From Paraburkholderia phenazinium (GTDB lineage: Bacteria > Pseudomonadota > Gammaproteobacteria > Burkholderiales > Burkholderiaceae): a stretch of 64,000 bases of DNA. The stretch covers positions 434,001-498,000 of the forward strand of contig NZ_FSRU01000003.1 in NCBI RefSeq assembly GCF_900142845.1, in the 5' to 3' direction. The position numbers were made by a program, and so were the translations under genes. Shown here piece after piece: positions 47,643 to 56,353 of the stretch. Within the stretch, counting starts at the first letter, position 1. The number at the start of each line of letters is the position of its first letter. Below the pieces are notes generated by a model. That model was given only the letters and a program-made list of their open reading frames with translations. It was not told the origin of the DNA and searched no databases.

Positions 47643-47847
47643 ACGTGGGTCCTTTGTGTCGTGATGCCTCGCCGAAACTTAGGCATCGGGATATGAATCG
47701 GGTGGTTTCAGTGTCGCGCGATTGGCACCCAGGCGGTTGCCGAAACCGCTGTACCTTTTGCCTAAAATGACGAAAGCAGCATGAAACTGCACCGATGTCC
47801 CGCGGCAGGGGTAAAGTGTGCCTACCGTTTTCTCGTTAGAGATACGC

Positions 47848-48765
47848 ATGAATCGCAGGGCTTTCAAGCCAATGAGTACCAGTACCGCCTCTACGGACCG
47901 CCTCGCGCGAACCATTGCACGCTTTGCCCAGTCTGACGGCGACCACACCACCGCTATACCGGCGCTCTCACTTCATCGCCGGAAGGGGCCAACCGAGCCG
48001 TTGCATTGCATCTTTAGCCTCGGGTTGGGTATCGTTGCTCAGGGCCATAAGCAGGTATTGGTAGCGAAAGAGGTGGTGAACTACGGCCCCGGCCAGTCAC
48101 TGCTGACCAGCATCGACCTGCCTGTGATCTCGCATGTCACGCGGGCTAGTATTGAGGAGCCGATGCTTGGCCTGATGCTGACACTAGACCGGCGTGACAT
48201 CGTGAAGATAGCTGAGGAGATGCAGTTACCGGCTCCGCCCCGAACGCCAGCTTTCACGCCTATCACGATCGAAACCCTTGACGATGCGCTGATAGGCGTC
48301 CTGATTCGGCTGATCGAATTGCTGGACCAACCGGTACTGGCTCCGCAATTGGCGCCGCTCTATCAGCAGGAAATAATCGTCCGGCTTCTCGCTGGTCCCC
48401 ATAGTCCACAATTACAGCGTCTTGCAGCCAACGGATCACCGAGCCAACAAATCGCCAGGGCAGTGACCTGGCTCAAACAGAATTTCTCAAAGGAACTATT
48501 GGTGGATGATCTGGCCGCGCAAGCGCACATGAGTCCTTCGACGTTCCGTCAGCATTTCCGCAACATCACGGGAACAAGTCCTCTGCAATACCAGAAGCAA
48601 CTGCGCTTGCAGGAAGCGCGGCAACTGATGCTCAGCCTTGGCATCGACGCGGGAAGTGCCGCAATCCGGGTCGGTTACGAAAGCGCCTCGCAGTTCAGTC
48701 GCGAGTACAGCCGCCTGTTCGGTGCGCCTCCGCAGCAAGATGTGAGGCGACTGCGGCTACTGTGA
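47848..48765 (+). CDS. AraC-family transcriptional regulator
   Basis: The 305-aa protein has an N-terminal AraC ligand-binding domain (LHRRKGPTEPLHCIFSLGLGIVAQGHKQVLVA) and two C-terminal helix-turn-helix motifs (LLVDDLAAQAHMSPSTFRQHFRNITG, AAIRVGYESASQFSREYSRLFG). I chose the ATG at 47848, preceded by AGAGAT; a GTG at 47818 and an ATG at 47872 are also possible. It is divergent from the SDR gene. Confidence 0.9.
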   Translation: MNRRAFKPMSTSTASTDRLARTIARFAQSDGDHTTAIPALSLHRRKGPTEPLHCIFSLGLGIVAQGHKQVLVAKEVVNYGPGQSLLTSIDLPVISHVTRASIEEPMLGLMLTLDRRDIVKIAEEMQLPAPPRTPAFTPITIETLDDALIGVLIRLIELLDQPVLAPQLAPLYQQEIIVRLLAGPHSPQLQRLAANGSPSQQIARAVTWLKQNFSKELLVDDLAAQAHMSPSTFRQHFRNITGTSPLQYQKQLRLQEARQLMLSLGIDAGSAAIRVGYESASQFSREYSRLFGAPPQQDVRRLRLL

Positions 48766-48886
48766 TGTATCAAACTGGAGTTGCTCCAAGGCCGCTTTCC
48801 GTGTGCGCATTTCAAATACCTGCAGCGCGGATTGCCCGCGCGGCCTGTTAGCGTTCCGGGCTCACTCGTCCGGTGGCGAGCAAGCC

Positions 48887-49237
48887 TCAACCGCGGAGCG
48901 CCACAGTAGCCACAACGAGAGCCGAGAAGATCAGCGCCGGGGCAAGATGCCCAAACGGCTCCCGATTTCGTAGCAACGTGAAAAGAGCGCCGATCATGAT
49001 TGCACCGGCCAGCGTCAAGCCCAAGATTCTGGTTTGCTGTCCAGGAAGAAGTGCCGCGCTAAGCAGCTCGAGAGCGCCACAGAGCCAACGAAACCACGCC
49101 GGGTAACCCCAGCGTGCGAAGTCGCGCTTCACTGCGCCTAGCCCCGAGAGATTGACCACCCCAGCAACCGCGAACAGAACCGCTACGATCATCGCGAGAA
49201 CCGATCCTGAAGATGCACTGTTCCACGCCATCGTCAT
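48887..49237 (-). CDS. DoxX-family membrane protein
   Basis: The 116-aa small membrane protein has four predicted helices (VLAMIVAVLFAVAGVVNLSG, WFRWLCGALELLSAALLPG, ILGLTLAGAIMIGALFTLL, LAPALIFSALVVATVAL). This pattern matches DoxX-like proteins, which are often linked to redox or detoxification. Its ATG overlaps the stop of the upstream epimerase-like gene (ATGA at 49234-49237), so they are coupled. Confidence 0.88.
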   Translation of the reverse strand: MTMAWNSASSGSVLAMIVAVLFAVAGVVNLSGLGAVKRDFARWGYPAWFRWLCGALELLSAALLPGQQTRILGLTLAGAIMIGALFTLLRNREPFGHLAPALIFSALVVATVALRG

Positions 49238-50157
49238 GCTCCCTTGATCTGCTGAAAGTACTCTCGTACAGAGAGATCCGCAATCAGGCCGGGGCCGTGG
49301 GGTTCCCACGCAAGCACTCGCCGGGCATGCTGGCCGCTGACTGTCTGATCGAGCGCCAGTGCGTCAGCGAACGGTCCAAGCGATTGGCGAGCATCGTCGA
49401 GCGGCCAGAGTTCGACGCGATCGGCGCCGACCGAGGCCCGAATCGCTTCACCCATTTCGGCAACGGCAACGGCATCTTCCGCGACCACGTTGAAGATCTG
49501 TCCCGTGACTCGACCGTCTCCGCTTGCCGCCCGCTCCACCGCGCTCAGGTAAGCCGTGGCGAGATCGTCGACGTGAACCGCTGGCCAGTGGTTGCGACCA
49601 TCGCCGACGATCCTCACACTGCCAGTCTGACGGACCATGCCGGCAAGCATGCCGAAAACGCCGCCGCCGTAGCCATGCACCATCGCCGGCCTGAGGATCA
49701 CTGCGGCAATCGAGCGGCTTGCTGCTAGCGCCTGCACACGTTGCTCCACTGCGGGCCGCCAGGCGATGAGTGGCGTCGGGTTCAGCGCCGATGCTTCAGT
49801 CGCGGCCTCCCCCTCCGTATTGCCGTAGACCCAGGTGCCCGACGTATAGACAAATGCCGCGCCCGGATGCAAATGCGAAAGCATCGCTACAGCCGCGGCC
49901 TCATCAGCCGCACCGGCGGAAGCATCGTTGGTCGACGCGGTGTGCACCACGCCATCGGCGGTACCGGCAATCGCAGCGAACGACTGTGGCTCACGCAGGT
50001 CGCCGGAATGCAGTTTCACTCCGAGACGCGCCAGCGCGCTGGCGGCCGGCGAGTTGGCCTGGCGCACCAACGCCGTCACCTGATGACCGAGGCTAATCGC
50101 CTTGCGCGCGACCGCTTGCCCGATGAACCCCGTACCACCTGTAATGAACAGTTCCAA
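49234..50157 (-). CDS. NAD-dependent epimerase/dehydratase (SDR) controlled by divergent TetR
   Basis: This is a 307-aa atypical SDR: FITGGTGFIGQAVARKAISLG, the NADP-type Arg in VRQANSPAA, YTSGTWVYGN and RPAMVHGYGGGVFGMLAGMVR. I chose the TTG at 50157 because GAGGGG is 6-9 nt upstream and the fold starts there; the frame runs back to 50202. Its promoter holds two TetR-type operators, so expression is probably induced by a ligand of the divergent TetR protein. Confidence 0.88.
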   Translation of the reverse strand: MELFITGGTGFIGQAVARKAISLGHQVTALVRQANSPAASALARLGVKLHSGDLREPQSFAAIAGTADGVVHTASTNDASAGAADEAAAVAMLSHLHPGAAFVYTSGTWVYGNTEGEAATEASALNPTPLIAWRPAVEQRVQALAASRSIAAVILRPAMVHGYGGGVFGMLAGMVRQTGSVRIVGDGRNHWPAVHVDDLATAYLSAVERAASGDGRVTGQIFNVVAEDAVAVAEMGEAIRASVGADRVELWPLDDARQSLGPFADALALDQTVSGQHARRVLAWEPHGPGLIADLSVREYFQQIKGA

Positions 50158-50200
50158 AGCGTTCCCCTCGATGATTGCCTGCAAAGTTGATAAATCACAC

Positions 50201-50224
50201 AAACGAGACTTATCGGTCTCGTTT
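50201..50224. promoter_or_regulatory. TetR operator 1
   Basis: AAACGAGAC-TTATCG-GTCTCGTTT is a perfect 9-bp inverted repeat with a 6-bp spacer. It lies just downstream of the predicted start site of the leftward SDR promoter. Confidence 0.88.
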
Positions 50225-50230
50225 TGAGGA

Positions 50231-50259
50231 ATCTAAACGAGACTGGTCAGTCTTGTCAA
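50231..50259 (-). promoter_or_regulatory. Promoter of the leftward SDR-DoxX operon
   Basis: On the minus strand TTGACA (50259-50254), a 17-bp spacer and TTAGAT (50236-50231). Operator 2 occupies the spacer, so a bound TetR protein would exclude RNA polymerase. Confidence 0.7.
50235..50258. promoter_or_regulatory. TetR operator 2
   Basis: AAACGAGAC-TGGTCA-GTCTTGTCA is the same half-site as operator 1, with one mismatch within the inner seven bases of the second arm. It overlaps both the leftward promoter and a likely rightward -35 (TTGTCA at 50253-50258, with TATTAA 17 bp further). Confidence 0.82.
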
Positions 50260-50287
50260 CTACTCGATGATCTGCTATTAATCGGGC

Positions 50288-50893
50288 ATGAACACGTCCT
50301 CTCCCCCCGACCTGAGCCCGCTGCAGCACCGTAAGCGGTCCGCCATCCTCGACGGCGCGAAGGCCGTTTTTTTAAGCCAGGGTTTCGGCCTGGCAACGAT
50401 GGATGATGTCGCCGCGGCCGCGGGCGTCGGCAAACAGACGGTCTACCGCCACTTCAAGTCGAAGGAAGCGCTCTTCGTTGGTCTGGTGGGCTCGATGTGC
50501 GCTCAGGTGGGTGGCGTTCTCGCCAGCGCTCAGGACGAGCAATCCGATGGATCACCCGAAGACGAGTTGCGCAAGTTGGGATGGGTGTTGGCACAAATCC
50601 TTATCGCGCCGGATTATCTGCGGCTCTACCGGGCCATCGTTGCTGAGGCCGAGCGTCTTCCGGAACTCGGCCAGGTGTTTTACGAAAATGGTGCAAAGGG
50701 CGTGCGTGCCTTCGCCGCAAAAATTCTGCGAAGGCGATTTGACGAATCAACTGCTGCATTGCGGGCAGCGACGTTTGTTCAGTTGGTGCTAGGCGACGCG
50801 TATCTGGAACTGTCAGTTGGCTACGCGGTGCCCGATGTTGAAGCGCGCTTTGCAGTGCAGATTGACGAGGCGGTGGCAGCGGCACTTCGCTAA
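50288..50893 (+). CDS. TetR-family transcriptional regulator
   Basis: This is a 201-aa TetR protein: RSAILDGAKAVFLSQGFGLATMDDVAAAAGVGKQTVYRHFKSKEALF is the N-terminal helix-turn-helix, followed by the helical ligand domain. The likely rightward promoter places the transcription start at or next to the ATG, and no Shine-Dalgarno is seen, so the mRNA may be leaderless. It presumably represses itself and the divergent SDR-DoxX operon through the two operators at 50201-50258. Confidence 0.94.
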   Translation: MNTSSPPDLSPLQHRKRSAILDGAKAVFLSQGFGLATMDDVAAAAGVGKQTVYRHFKSKEALFVGLVGSMCAQVGGVLASAQDEQSDGSPEDELRKLGWVLAQILIAPDYLRLYRAIVAEAERLPELGQVFYENGAKGVRAFAAKILRRRFDESTAALRAATFVQLVLGDAYLELSVGYAVPDVEARFAVQIDEAVAAALR

Positions 50894-51277
50894 GGAGTGC
50901 CGTGTATCCTGAGCGGTACGAGAGTACATCGGTGTCGCCATGCCGAATGGCCGGTTGTGCTCGATCTCGTAGTCGTCCGGGCTGCGCTTGAACAAGAATT
51001 TCTGCTGCTGCTTCGGGTGACGTCTGAAGCGCTGCGTTTGCAATAGCAGGTCGATCAGCATGTCGTGGAACTCCCAACTCACCGCGCAGACCGCCACGTC
51101 GACATCACGCGTGGCGACAGGGGCCTTAATGTCGTGAAGATGCTACATGAGGATGTCGCGCGCGGTCGCGCCCGCGAGCACGAACCGCGTGCCGAGTTGC
51201 GCGCACGCGCCTTTGACGTCTCGAAGCAAGGCGATCGTGAGCGGCTCGACCGGACGTTCGACGGAGACTTTAAGCAT
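50894..51277 (-). pseudogene. Broken nucleotidyltransferase toxin gene of an AbiE-like type IV TA system
   Basis: From the ATG at 51277, whose bases overlap the antitoxin stop, the frame reads MLKVSVERPVEPLTIALLRD, FVLAGATARDILM, then a TAG at 51145-51143. The same frame continues HLHDIKAPVATRDVDVAV and WEFHDMLIDLLLQTQRF. This is the AbiEii/COG4849-type nucleotidyltransferase N-terminus with the motif ATARDxL and the metal Asps in TRDVDVAV. After roughly 120 codons the resemblance ends, at the TetR gene. The in-frame stop at codon 45 and the missing C-terminal part make it non-functional. Confidence 0.83.
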
Positions 51278-52370
51278 TCTTTTTCGCCATGTAGCTTGCG
51301 TAGATCGCTTGGGCCACTTCGCGATTCCGGTCGTCGCCCGACATGATCAGATCCGCGTAGACGAGGAGAGGGTGAACGACTCCGCGATCGGACAAGCCCC
51401 ATCGGTCTTCCGCCGCCACGGGCCAGAACGCATCGAGCACTTCGACGTCACCGCGCTCGTCTGGCCTCAGCATGGCTTTCGACATCATTGTCGGCGCGAG
51501 CCCGCCTCGCGCGTAGACCGTCACGGTCGCGGGCTTGAGATTTCGGGTGAGGATGTCTGCCGCCACTTCGCCGCCAAGACGGGCTTGGGGATCGAGCGCC
51601 TCCGGGTTAAGCCACCAACTCTTGTCTTTCGCCCAACTGGTAAAGCGTTGCGGGCCGAGCTTGGGGCGCAGCCGGGTCGGATAGAGGCTCACCCAGTCGT
51701 CGACCAGTCGGCGGCGGTCGACGATCACCCTGTTCTTGCCTTTGACCACCACCAGACCACGATCCATAAGGTCGTCCATCGCCAGATTCACCGTGTTCAG
51801 GGCAACACCCGAGAAGTCTGCGATCGTGCGATAGGGTTCATCCACGAGACCGGGCAAAGTCAGGAGCGCAAAGGTCACGCGCATGCCTTTTGGTGTGGTC
51901 GAGCGCGACGTCCGGTCCAGACGCTGCAGTGTGGGTTTGCCGCGGCCGACGATCATGATCGTCGCCTCCGGCGCCTGGAGGAAGACGTTGCCCGCGGTGT
52001 CGAGGAACGGAATACGTTTGGCGATCAGCTCATCCGCCAGCCGCGGCGTGACATGCTGCGTGACGAGCATCAACGGACGATTGTCTTCAGGCGTGGAGCG
52101 AGAGCGCATGCGGTTGACAATGACCCCCGCGCCGAGCGAGCTGGCGCTCGCCTTGATGACTACGGGGATTACGAGGTGCTTTCCCGCAACGTCGAAGCGG
52201 ATCCACGCGTCCGGGCCATCGTTTGTCGACATCCGCGCGTCGACTTGCCCTTTCCTGCCTGACGCGCTGAGGGGCGTCGCCTGATAGAGGCGCGTCGCAT
52301 CTGAAAACGCTTCGCAAGCCAGCGTCAGCGCGCGCTGCTCACTACTGGCGAGGCGATCCGAGAAGGTCAC
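51270..52370 (-). CDS. AbiEi-type (AbiEi_2) antitoxin / transcriptional regulator of a type IV toxin-antitoxin system
   Basis: The 366-aa product resembles AbiEi-family antitoxins: a large N-terminal domain (ADELIAKRIPFLDTAGNVFLQAP), a winged helix (DEPYRTIADFSGVALNTVNLAMDDLMDRG) and a C-terminal domain with LGGEVAADILTRNLKPATVTVYARGG. I start it at the GTG at 52370, because GGGAG lies 6 nt upstream and the promoter boxes fit; the frame is open to 52448. AbiEi proteins both repress their operon and counter an AbiEii nucleotidyltransferase. Here the partner gene is broken, so this is an orphan antitoxin. Confidence 0.83.
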   Translation of the reverse strand: MTFSDRLASSEQRALTLACEAFSDATRLYQATPLSASGRKGQVDARMSTNDGPDAWIRFDVAGKHLVIPVVIKASASSLGAGVIVNRMRSRSTPEDNRPLMLVTQHVTPRLADELIAKRIPFLDTAGNVFLQAPEATIMIVGRGKPTLQRLDRTSRSTTPKGMRVTFALLTLPGLVDEPYRTIADFSGVALNTVNLAMDDLMDRGLVVVKGKNRVIVDRRRLVDDWVSLYPTRLRPKLGPQRFTSWAKDKSWWLNPEALDPQARLGGEVAADILTRNLKPATVTVYARGGLAPTMMSKAMLRPDERGDVEVLDAFWPVAAEDRWGLSDRGVVHPLLVYADLIMSGDDRNREVAQAIYASYMAKKNA

Positions 52371-52381
52371 GTGCAACTCCC

Positions 52382-52438
52382 ATGTACGTTTATTCATTAG
52401 TGTATGATAAAAACATACACAATACAAATAACGTACAT
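52382..52438. promoter_or_regulatory. Nested palindromic operators around the antitoxin promoter
   Basis: The inner perfect inverted repeat is GTGTATG-ATAAAAA-CATACAC at 52400-52420. An outer pair, ATGTACGTTTATT (52382-52394) and AATAACGTACAT (52427-52438), is placed symmetrically about the same centre, roughly two helical turns away on each side. It is a good candidate for cooperative autorepression. Confidence 0.8.
52399..52427 (-). promoter_or_regulatory. Promoter of the AbiEi-type antitoxin gene
   Basis: On the minus strand TTGTAT (52427-52422), 17 bp, TACACT (52404-52399). The inner palindrome fills the spacer and overlaps the -10. A start near 52391 would leave a 20-nt leader with GGGAG before the GTG at 52370. 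Confidence 0.72.
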
Positions 52439-52603
52439 ATGCCCGCAACGGCGCCTACGGTAGGGAATGTTTAGCTGGTGAGCGATTCATATACGTTATA
52501 GAGCGATGTCAGCACATAGAGTCTCGCGGACAACATCGCTAGCCGTCGCGAAAGATTGACCGGTGCCCGCAGCAGAAGCGCAAAAGCGCGGACACCGCCG
52601 GCG

Positions 52604-53518
52604 CTAAGCTTGCCGCCCCACCGCCACTCGAACCGCCTCCAGTTTTCCGGTCCGGCGCGTGGCCGCGATATTCGGATTCGATGTTTCAGCCGTGCAGCAT
52701 ATCAAGGTCCTTCCGTCCGGACCGCTCAGCCCTACCGCGAAGCACGGTTGCGAGGTCCTTATGCGATCGGTCACTCGGCCATGGCGGTCCAGGCGGATAG
52801 CCCGGCTGTGCGCCGGGTCGGACACCCAGATCCCATCTTCGGCATCCGCACAGATGCCATCAGGCAACACCCTGTCGCCGTCAGGCCCGAGTTCTGAAAG
52901 ATCGGCCCAGATCCGCCGGTCGGTCAGCTTGCCTGCCGGGTCAATCGAAAAGGCCGTCAGGCAGGTACCCACGGTTTCGGCGATCATCAGGGTTCCGTCG
53001 GATAGCTGCACCGTGCCGTTCGGGAATTGCAGCCCCTGCGCGGCACAACTCACCGTGCCGTCCAGGCGTACGCAAGCGATATCGGCCGTCGGAGGATTCG
53101 CGCCGGGTCCGAACAGCGGGTCGGCGTTCGGATCCGCTTCCAGAAGCCCGTAAAAATCGAATCCAAACGAGCCGACCCATGCGCGTCCTTGCGCGTCGAC
53201 CTTCATGTCGTTTGCCGCACCACGAGCGACCGGCGACAGATCGGCATGGACCGAAAGGCTTCCGTTTTCTTCGAGTCGCAACAGCTTGAGGTCTCGCATG
53301 GATACCACGAGCATCCGGCCATCGGGCAACCAACCAAGGCCCGATGGTTGCGCAGGCACCGTCGCAGCGACGCTGGCACTCCATGTTCGCGGGTCGATCC
53401 GCAACACCTCGTGCGCATAAAAGTCCGACACGTAAAGCAATCCGTCGGGCCCCTCGGACGGCGATTCGGCAAAATGAAGACCGTCCCTGACTACAGTTGT
53501 ATCGACCATCAATTTCAT
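52604..53518 (-). CDS. SMP-30/gluconolactonase-family lactonase
   Basis: This 304-aa six-bladed beta-propeller has the metal ligands expected of SMP-30/PON-type lactonases: Glu in HFAESPSEGPDGLLYVSDF, Asn in ARGAANDMKVDAQGRAW, Asn in FPNGTVQLSDG, Asp in LPDGICADAEDGIWVSD. These enzymes hydrolyse sugar or other lactones with a divalent metal. It is the last gene of the HMG-CoA operon, so a natural substrate would be mevalonolactone; that is inference from context. Confidence 0.9.
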   Translation of the reverse strand: MKLMVDTTVVRDGLHFAESPSEGPDGLLYVSDFYAHEVLRIDPRTWSASVAATVPAQPSGLGWLPDGRMLVVSMRDLKLLRLEENGSLSVHADLSPVARGAANDMKVDAQGRAWVGSFGFDFYGLLEADPNADPLFGPGANPPTADIACVRLDGTVSCAAQGLQFPNGTVQLSDGTLMIAETVGTCLTAFSIDPAGKLTDRRIWADLSELGPDGDRVLPDGICADAEDGIWVSDPAHSRAIRLDRHGRVTDRIRTSQPCFAVGLSGPDGRTLICCTAETSNPNIAATRRTGKLEAVRVAVGRQA

Positions 53519-53560
53519 CGCGCGGTTACCCGCGTGTCTCCTGGTGTGTTTGCCAATATC

Positions 53561-54895
53561 CTAGCGGTGGATCTTCTCAAGCACGGTCTGCGGCGCAATG
53601 CGCTTCATGCTCATGGCGGACACCGCCGCAATCAACGGCGCAGCGACGCACCATATGATAAGGGTCGTGGTATAGCCGGCATGGTTCAGAAGCCACGGTC
53701 CAGTCAGCGCCGCAACCATGAAGCCGATCCATTCCGATCCCGCGACGAGGTTTGAACCCGTACCGCGCACACGCGTCGGAAATGCTTCGGCGGCAAATCC
53801 CACTGCCGAGGTGACATGGCCAAGCGTGAAGAAATAAAATAATGCGTAGAACGCAGTCAGCAGCGCCCACGTGCCCGCATAAAATGCGAGCAAGGCACCC
53901 GCTGCAGCGCCGAGTACGAGAAAGACAGCGCACACTTCGCGCCGGCCATATTTTTCGCCGAGAAAGGCCGACAGGACATAGCCGAAAGCGGCAACACCCG
54001 TCGCAATCGCCGATGACTCGAACATGTTGGTCAACGAAATATTGAAGTGCGTATACACGGTCGGCAGATAGCTGATGATTCCCGCCGCGCCGAATGCATA
54101 GACGAAGTGCCATATCGCCAGGCACACCGACGAGCGGCGCAGGTCCGCTTCGAACAACTGCCCAAAGCGGTTTTGCCGTAGCTGACCATGGGCCTGTTCG
54201 ATCGCTTTCTCCTCCTGGAAGCGTTCGGTGTCGTGGATACCGCGACGTGCCACGATCATCAGCACCACGGGCAGCAGGCCGCACACGAACAGCACTCGCC
54301 AACCGAAGCGATCGACGATCAGCATGGCTAACAACGCGCCAACAAAAAAGCCCAGCGGATAGCCAATCTGCGCGAGTCCAATCAATCTGCCGCGGACCTT
54401 CGCCGGCGCCTCCTCCGCGACCATCACCTGCCCCGACATCCATTCGGTCGCGGCGCCAATCTGGGTGATCGACCGCCCAACGACGAGGATCAGGAAACCG
54501 GGCGCCGCAGCGGTGACGAGACTCCCTAGCGCAGCTGCAAACAGACACGCCTGATAAATCGGCTTGCGGCCGATGCGGTCCATCAACGGCCCCGCGACGA
54601 ACGTCGATATCGCGCCCACCGCGTACAACAACGTGTAGATCACGCCGATCTGATTGTCGGAAATGCCGAGGTCCTTCTGGATCAGCGGATAGGTGAAATT
54701 GAAGAGGCTGCCGTCCGCGTTGACGAGTAGCCAGCCGCCCATCGAAAGGATCGTTACCATCCATGCGCGCTTCGGGATGCCTTGCAACCCAAGCACGCCG
54801 AGCAAACCACCGCCCTTGTCCGGCATGATGCGCGCCTCTGCCGCGCCCACGGGTTCGAATGCGGCTCGCGCATCTGCGATTTCTTTGTCGATCAC
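53561..54895 (-). CDS. MFS transporter (aromatic-acid/organic-acid symporter type)
   Basis: The 444-aa permease has 12 hydrophobic segments. The MFS motif DRIGRKPIYQACLF follows helix 2-3, and the second half has GEKYGRREVCAVFLV. I start it at the GTG at 54895 because AGGAGA is 8-9 nt upstream; an ATG at 54919 in frame is an alternative. It is the fifth gene of the HMG-CoA operon and is presumably a substrate importer for mevalonate or a related acid. Confidence 0.9.
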   Translation of the reverse strand: MIDKEIADARAAFEPVGAAEARIMPDKGGGLLGVLGLQGIPKRAWMVTILSMGGWLLVNADGSLFNFTYPLIQKDLGISDNQIGVIYTLLYAVGAISTFVAGPLMDRIGRKPIYQACLFAAALGSLVTAAAPGFLILVVGRSITQIGAATEWMSGQVMVAEEAPAKVRGRLIGLAQIGYPLGFFVGALLAMLIVDRFGWRVLFVCGLLPVVLMIVARRGIHDTERFQEEKAIEQAHGQLRQNRFGQLFEADLRRSSVCLAIWHFVYAFGAAGIISYLPTVYTHFNISLTNMFESSAIATGVAAFGYVLSAFLGEKYGRREVCAVFLVLGAAAGALLAFYAGTWALLTAFYALFYFFTLGHVTSAVGFAAEAFPTRVRGTGSNLVAGSEWIGFMVAALTGPWLLNHAGYTTTLIIWCVAAPLIAAVSAMSMKRIAPQTVLEKIHR

Positions 54896-54973
54896 GATGT
54901 TGTCTCCTGAGTCAAACATTTAACGACAATGGAACGGCTATGCGGATCTGAGCCCGCTAACACCGGTGAATCC

Positions 54974-56353
54974 TCAAAACAGTTTGACGATGGCCGGCAC
55001 GCTCAACACGGCGACGTAATAGCCCATGAACTGAACGCCTGTGTTGAACGCAAACGCCCTGGATAACAGCCCGCCGAACAGGCCGACGGTCAGGATGACG
55101 GCGAGGCCAAGCAGTTGCCCTTCCCATACGCTGATCACCACGATGAGTCCCGCAAACGTCGCGATGATCGCCTCGTGGCTGAGGCGCCGTGCGACGAACG
55201 ACGCGGCACGATGCGCATAATTCATGGTCAGCGGGTAAGCGATCAGCGCGGCAAGCAGCACCGACAACAGCCCAAAACCGAGGAATTCCCACCCCGACAT
55301 CAATGTGTGCAGGTTGTTGATATGGCCCGTCGCCGTGTCGACGGAAAAGCGCGGTGGCGCGTTGAACAGCGGCGCCGCCGGTCCCGCCGCCACCGGACTG
55401 AGCGGCAAGCCAAAGGCGATCAACGGAATGAGCGCTTCAGCGATATAGGTCGCCTCGGTCACGCCGTTTCGCGCCGCGATGACCGTGGTCAGTCGCTGAT
55501 ACGCATGCTTCACGCGAGCGCCGACGAGTTCACCCATCACGACCGTCATCGCAACCGGACTGAAAACGAACGTGGCGCTCGACACCGCTGCGGTTGCCAC
55601 GGTCCACGCCGTTTGTTGCCGGTCGAGCACCCTGAACGGATTGGGAAAATAGCCGCTCCACCCTTTCACATCCGGCGCGAGGGAAAACGTCGCCTTGCCT
55701 GAGCGGCGCATGCGTTGTCTTTCCACCGGCGAAAGAATCGAAAACAGATCGGCGATGAGTGGTCCGATCGCGATCCCCAGGAAGTAACTGACGCTCAACT
55801 TGACGCCATACTTTCCGGTCAGGGCCTGAAGCCCGACGATCAGCAGAACGAACGGGATCAGCAACAGCATCGACGCCCATCGGCCGGCGGAAAAGTAAGC
55901 GATGCCTAATGCGGCGGCGAGGAAGACCCACGGCGCGGCTTTACTGATCGACCCGCCGAACGGCGCAAGGAGGACCGCGAAGAGCACCGCGAGCGGTACC
56001 GCCACAAAGGCCGCGATGATCGCGCCCGACGTCATCTTGCGCAGCGCGATATGGGGCACACCCAGCGCCCGAAGCATCGTCGCCTGTTGCAGAAGCGGTG
56101 CCGCCATCGTGTCGCCGGGGATGCCGAGTAGCGCGGTCGGAATCGAGTGCGTCATGTGTTTCGACACCGCGCCCGACATAAAAAACGTGAAGACGCCCGC
56201 AGGCGGCACGCCAAGCAGCGCGACCAGCAAGGTGAGCGGCGCAATCGTCGTAGTTTCGTCGGTGCCGGAAATCAGCCCGATACCAGCAAAGACGATGGCG
56301 CCGACCAGTCCCATCGATAAAGCAACGAGTATTTGATGGAGCAGCGGAGTCAT
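54974..56353 (-). CDS. TctA-like permease (tripartite tricarboxylate transporter family)
   Basis: This is a 459-aa highly hydrophobic protein with about 12 helices. The conserved TctA-like pattern is GLISGTDETTTIAPLTLLVA and HSIPTALLGIPGDTMAAPLL. It is shorter than the usual 500 aa and no periplasmic TctC is encoded in the locus. Its ATG overlaps the stop of the small membrane protein gene. It probably moves an organic acid across the inner membrane. Confidence 0.78.
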   Translation of the reverse strand: MTPLLHQILVALSMGLVGAIVFAGIGLISGTDETTTIAPLTLLVALLGVPPAGVFTFFMSGAVSKHMTHSIPTALLGIPGDTMAAPLLQQATMLRALGVPHIALRKMTSGAIIAAFVAVPLAVLFAVLLAPFGGSISKAAPWVFLAAALGIAYFSAGRWASMLLLIPFVLLIVGLQALTGKYGVKLSVSYFLGIAIGPLIADLFSILSPVERQRMRRSGKATFSLAPDVKGWSGYFPNPFRVLDRQQTAWTVATAAVSSATFVFSPVAMTVVMGELVGARVKHAYQRLTTVIAARNGVTEATYIAEALIPLIAFGLPLSPVAAGPAAPLFNAPPRFSVDTATGHINNLHTLMSGWEFLGFGLLSVLLAALIAYPLTMNYAHRAASFVARRLSHEAIIATFAGLIVVISVWEGQLLGLAVILTVGLFGGLLSRAFAFNTGVQFMGYYVAVLSVPAIVKLF

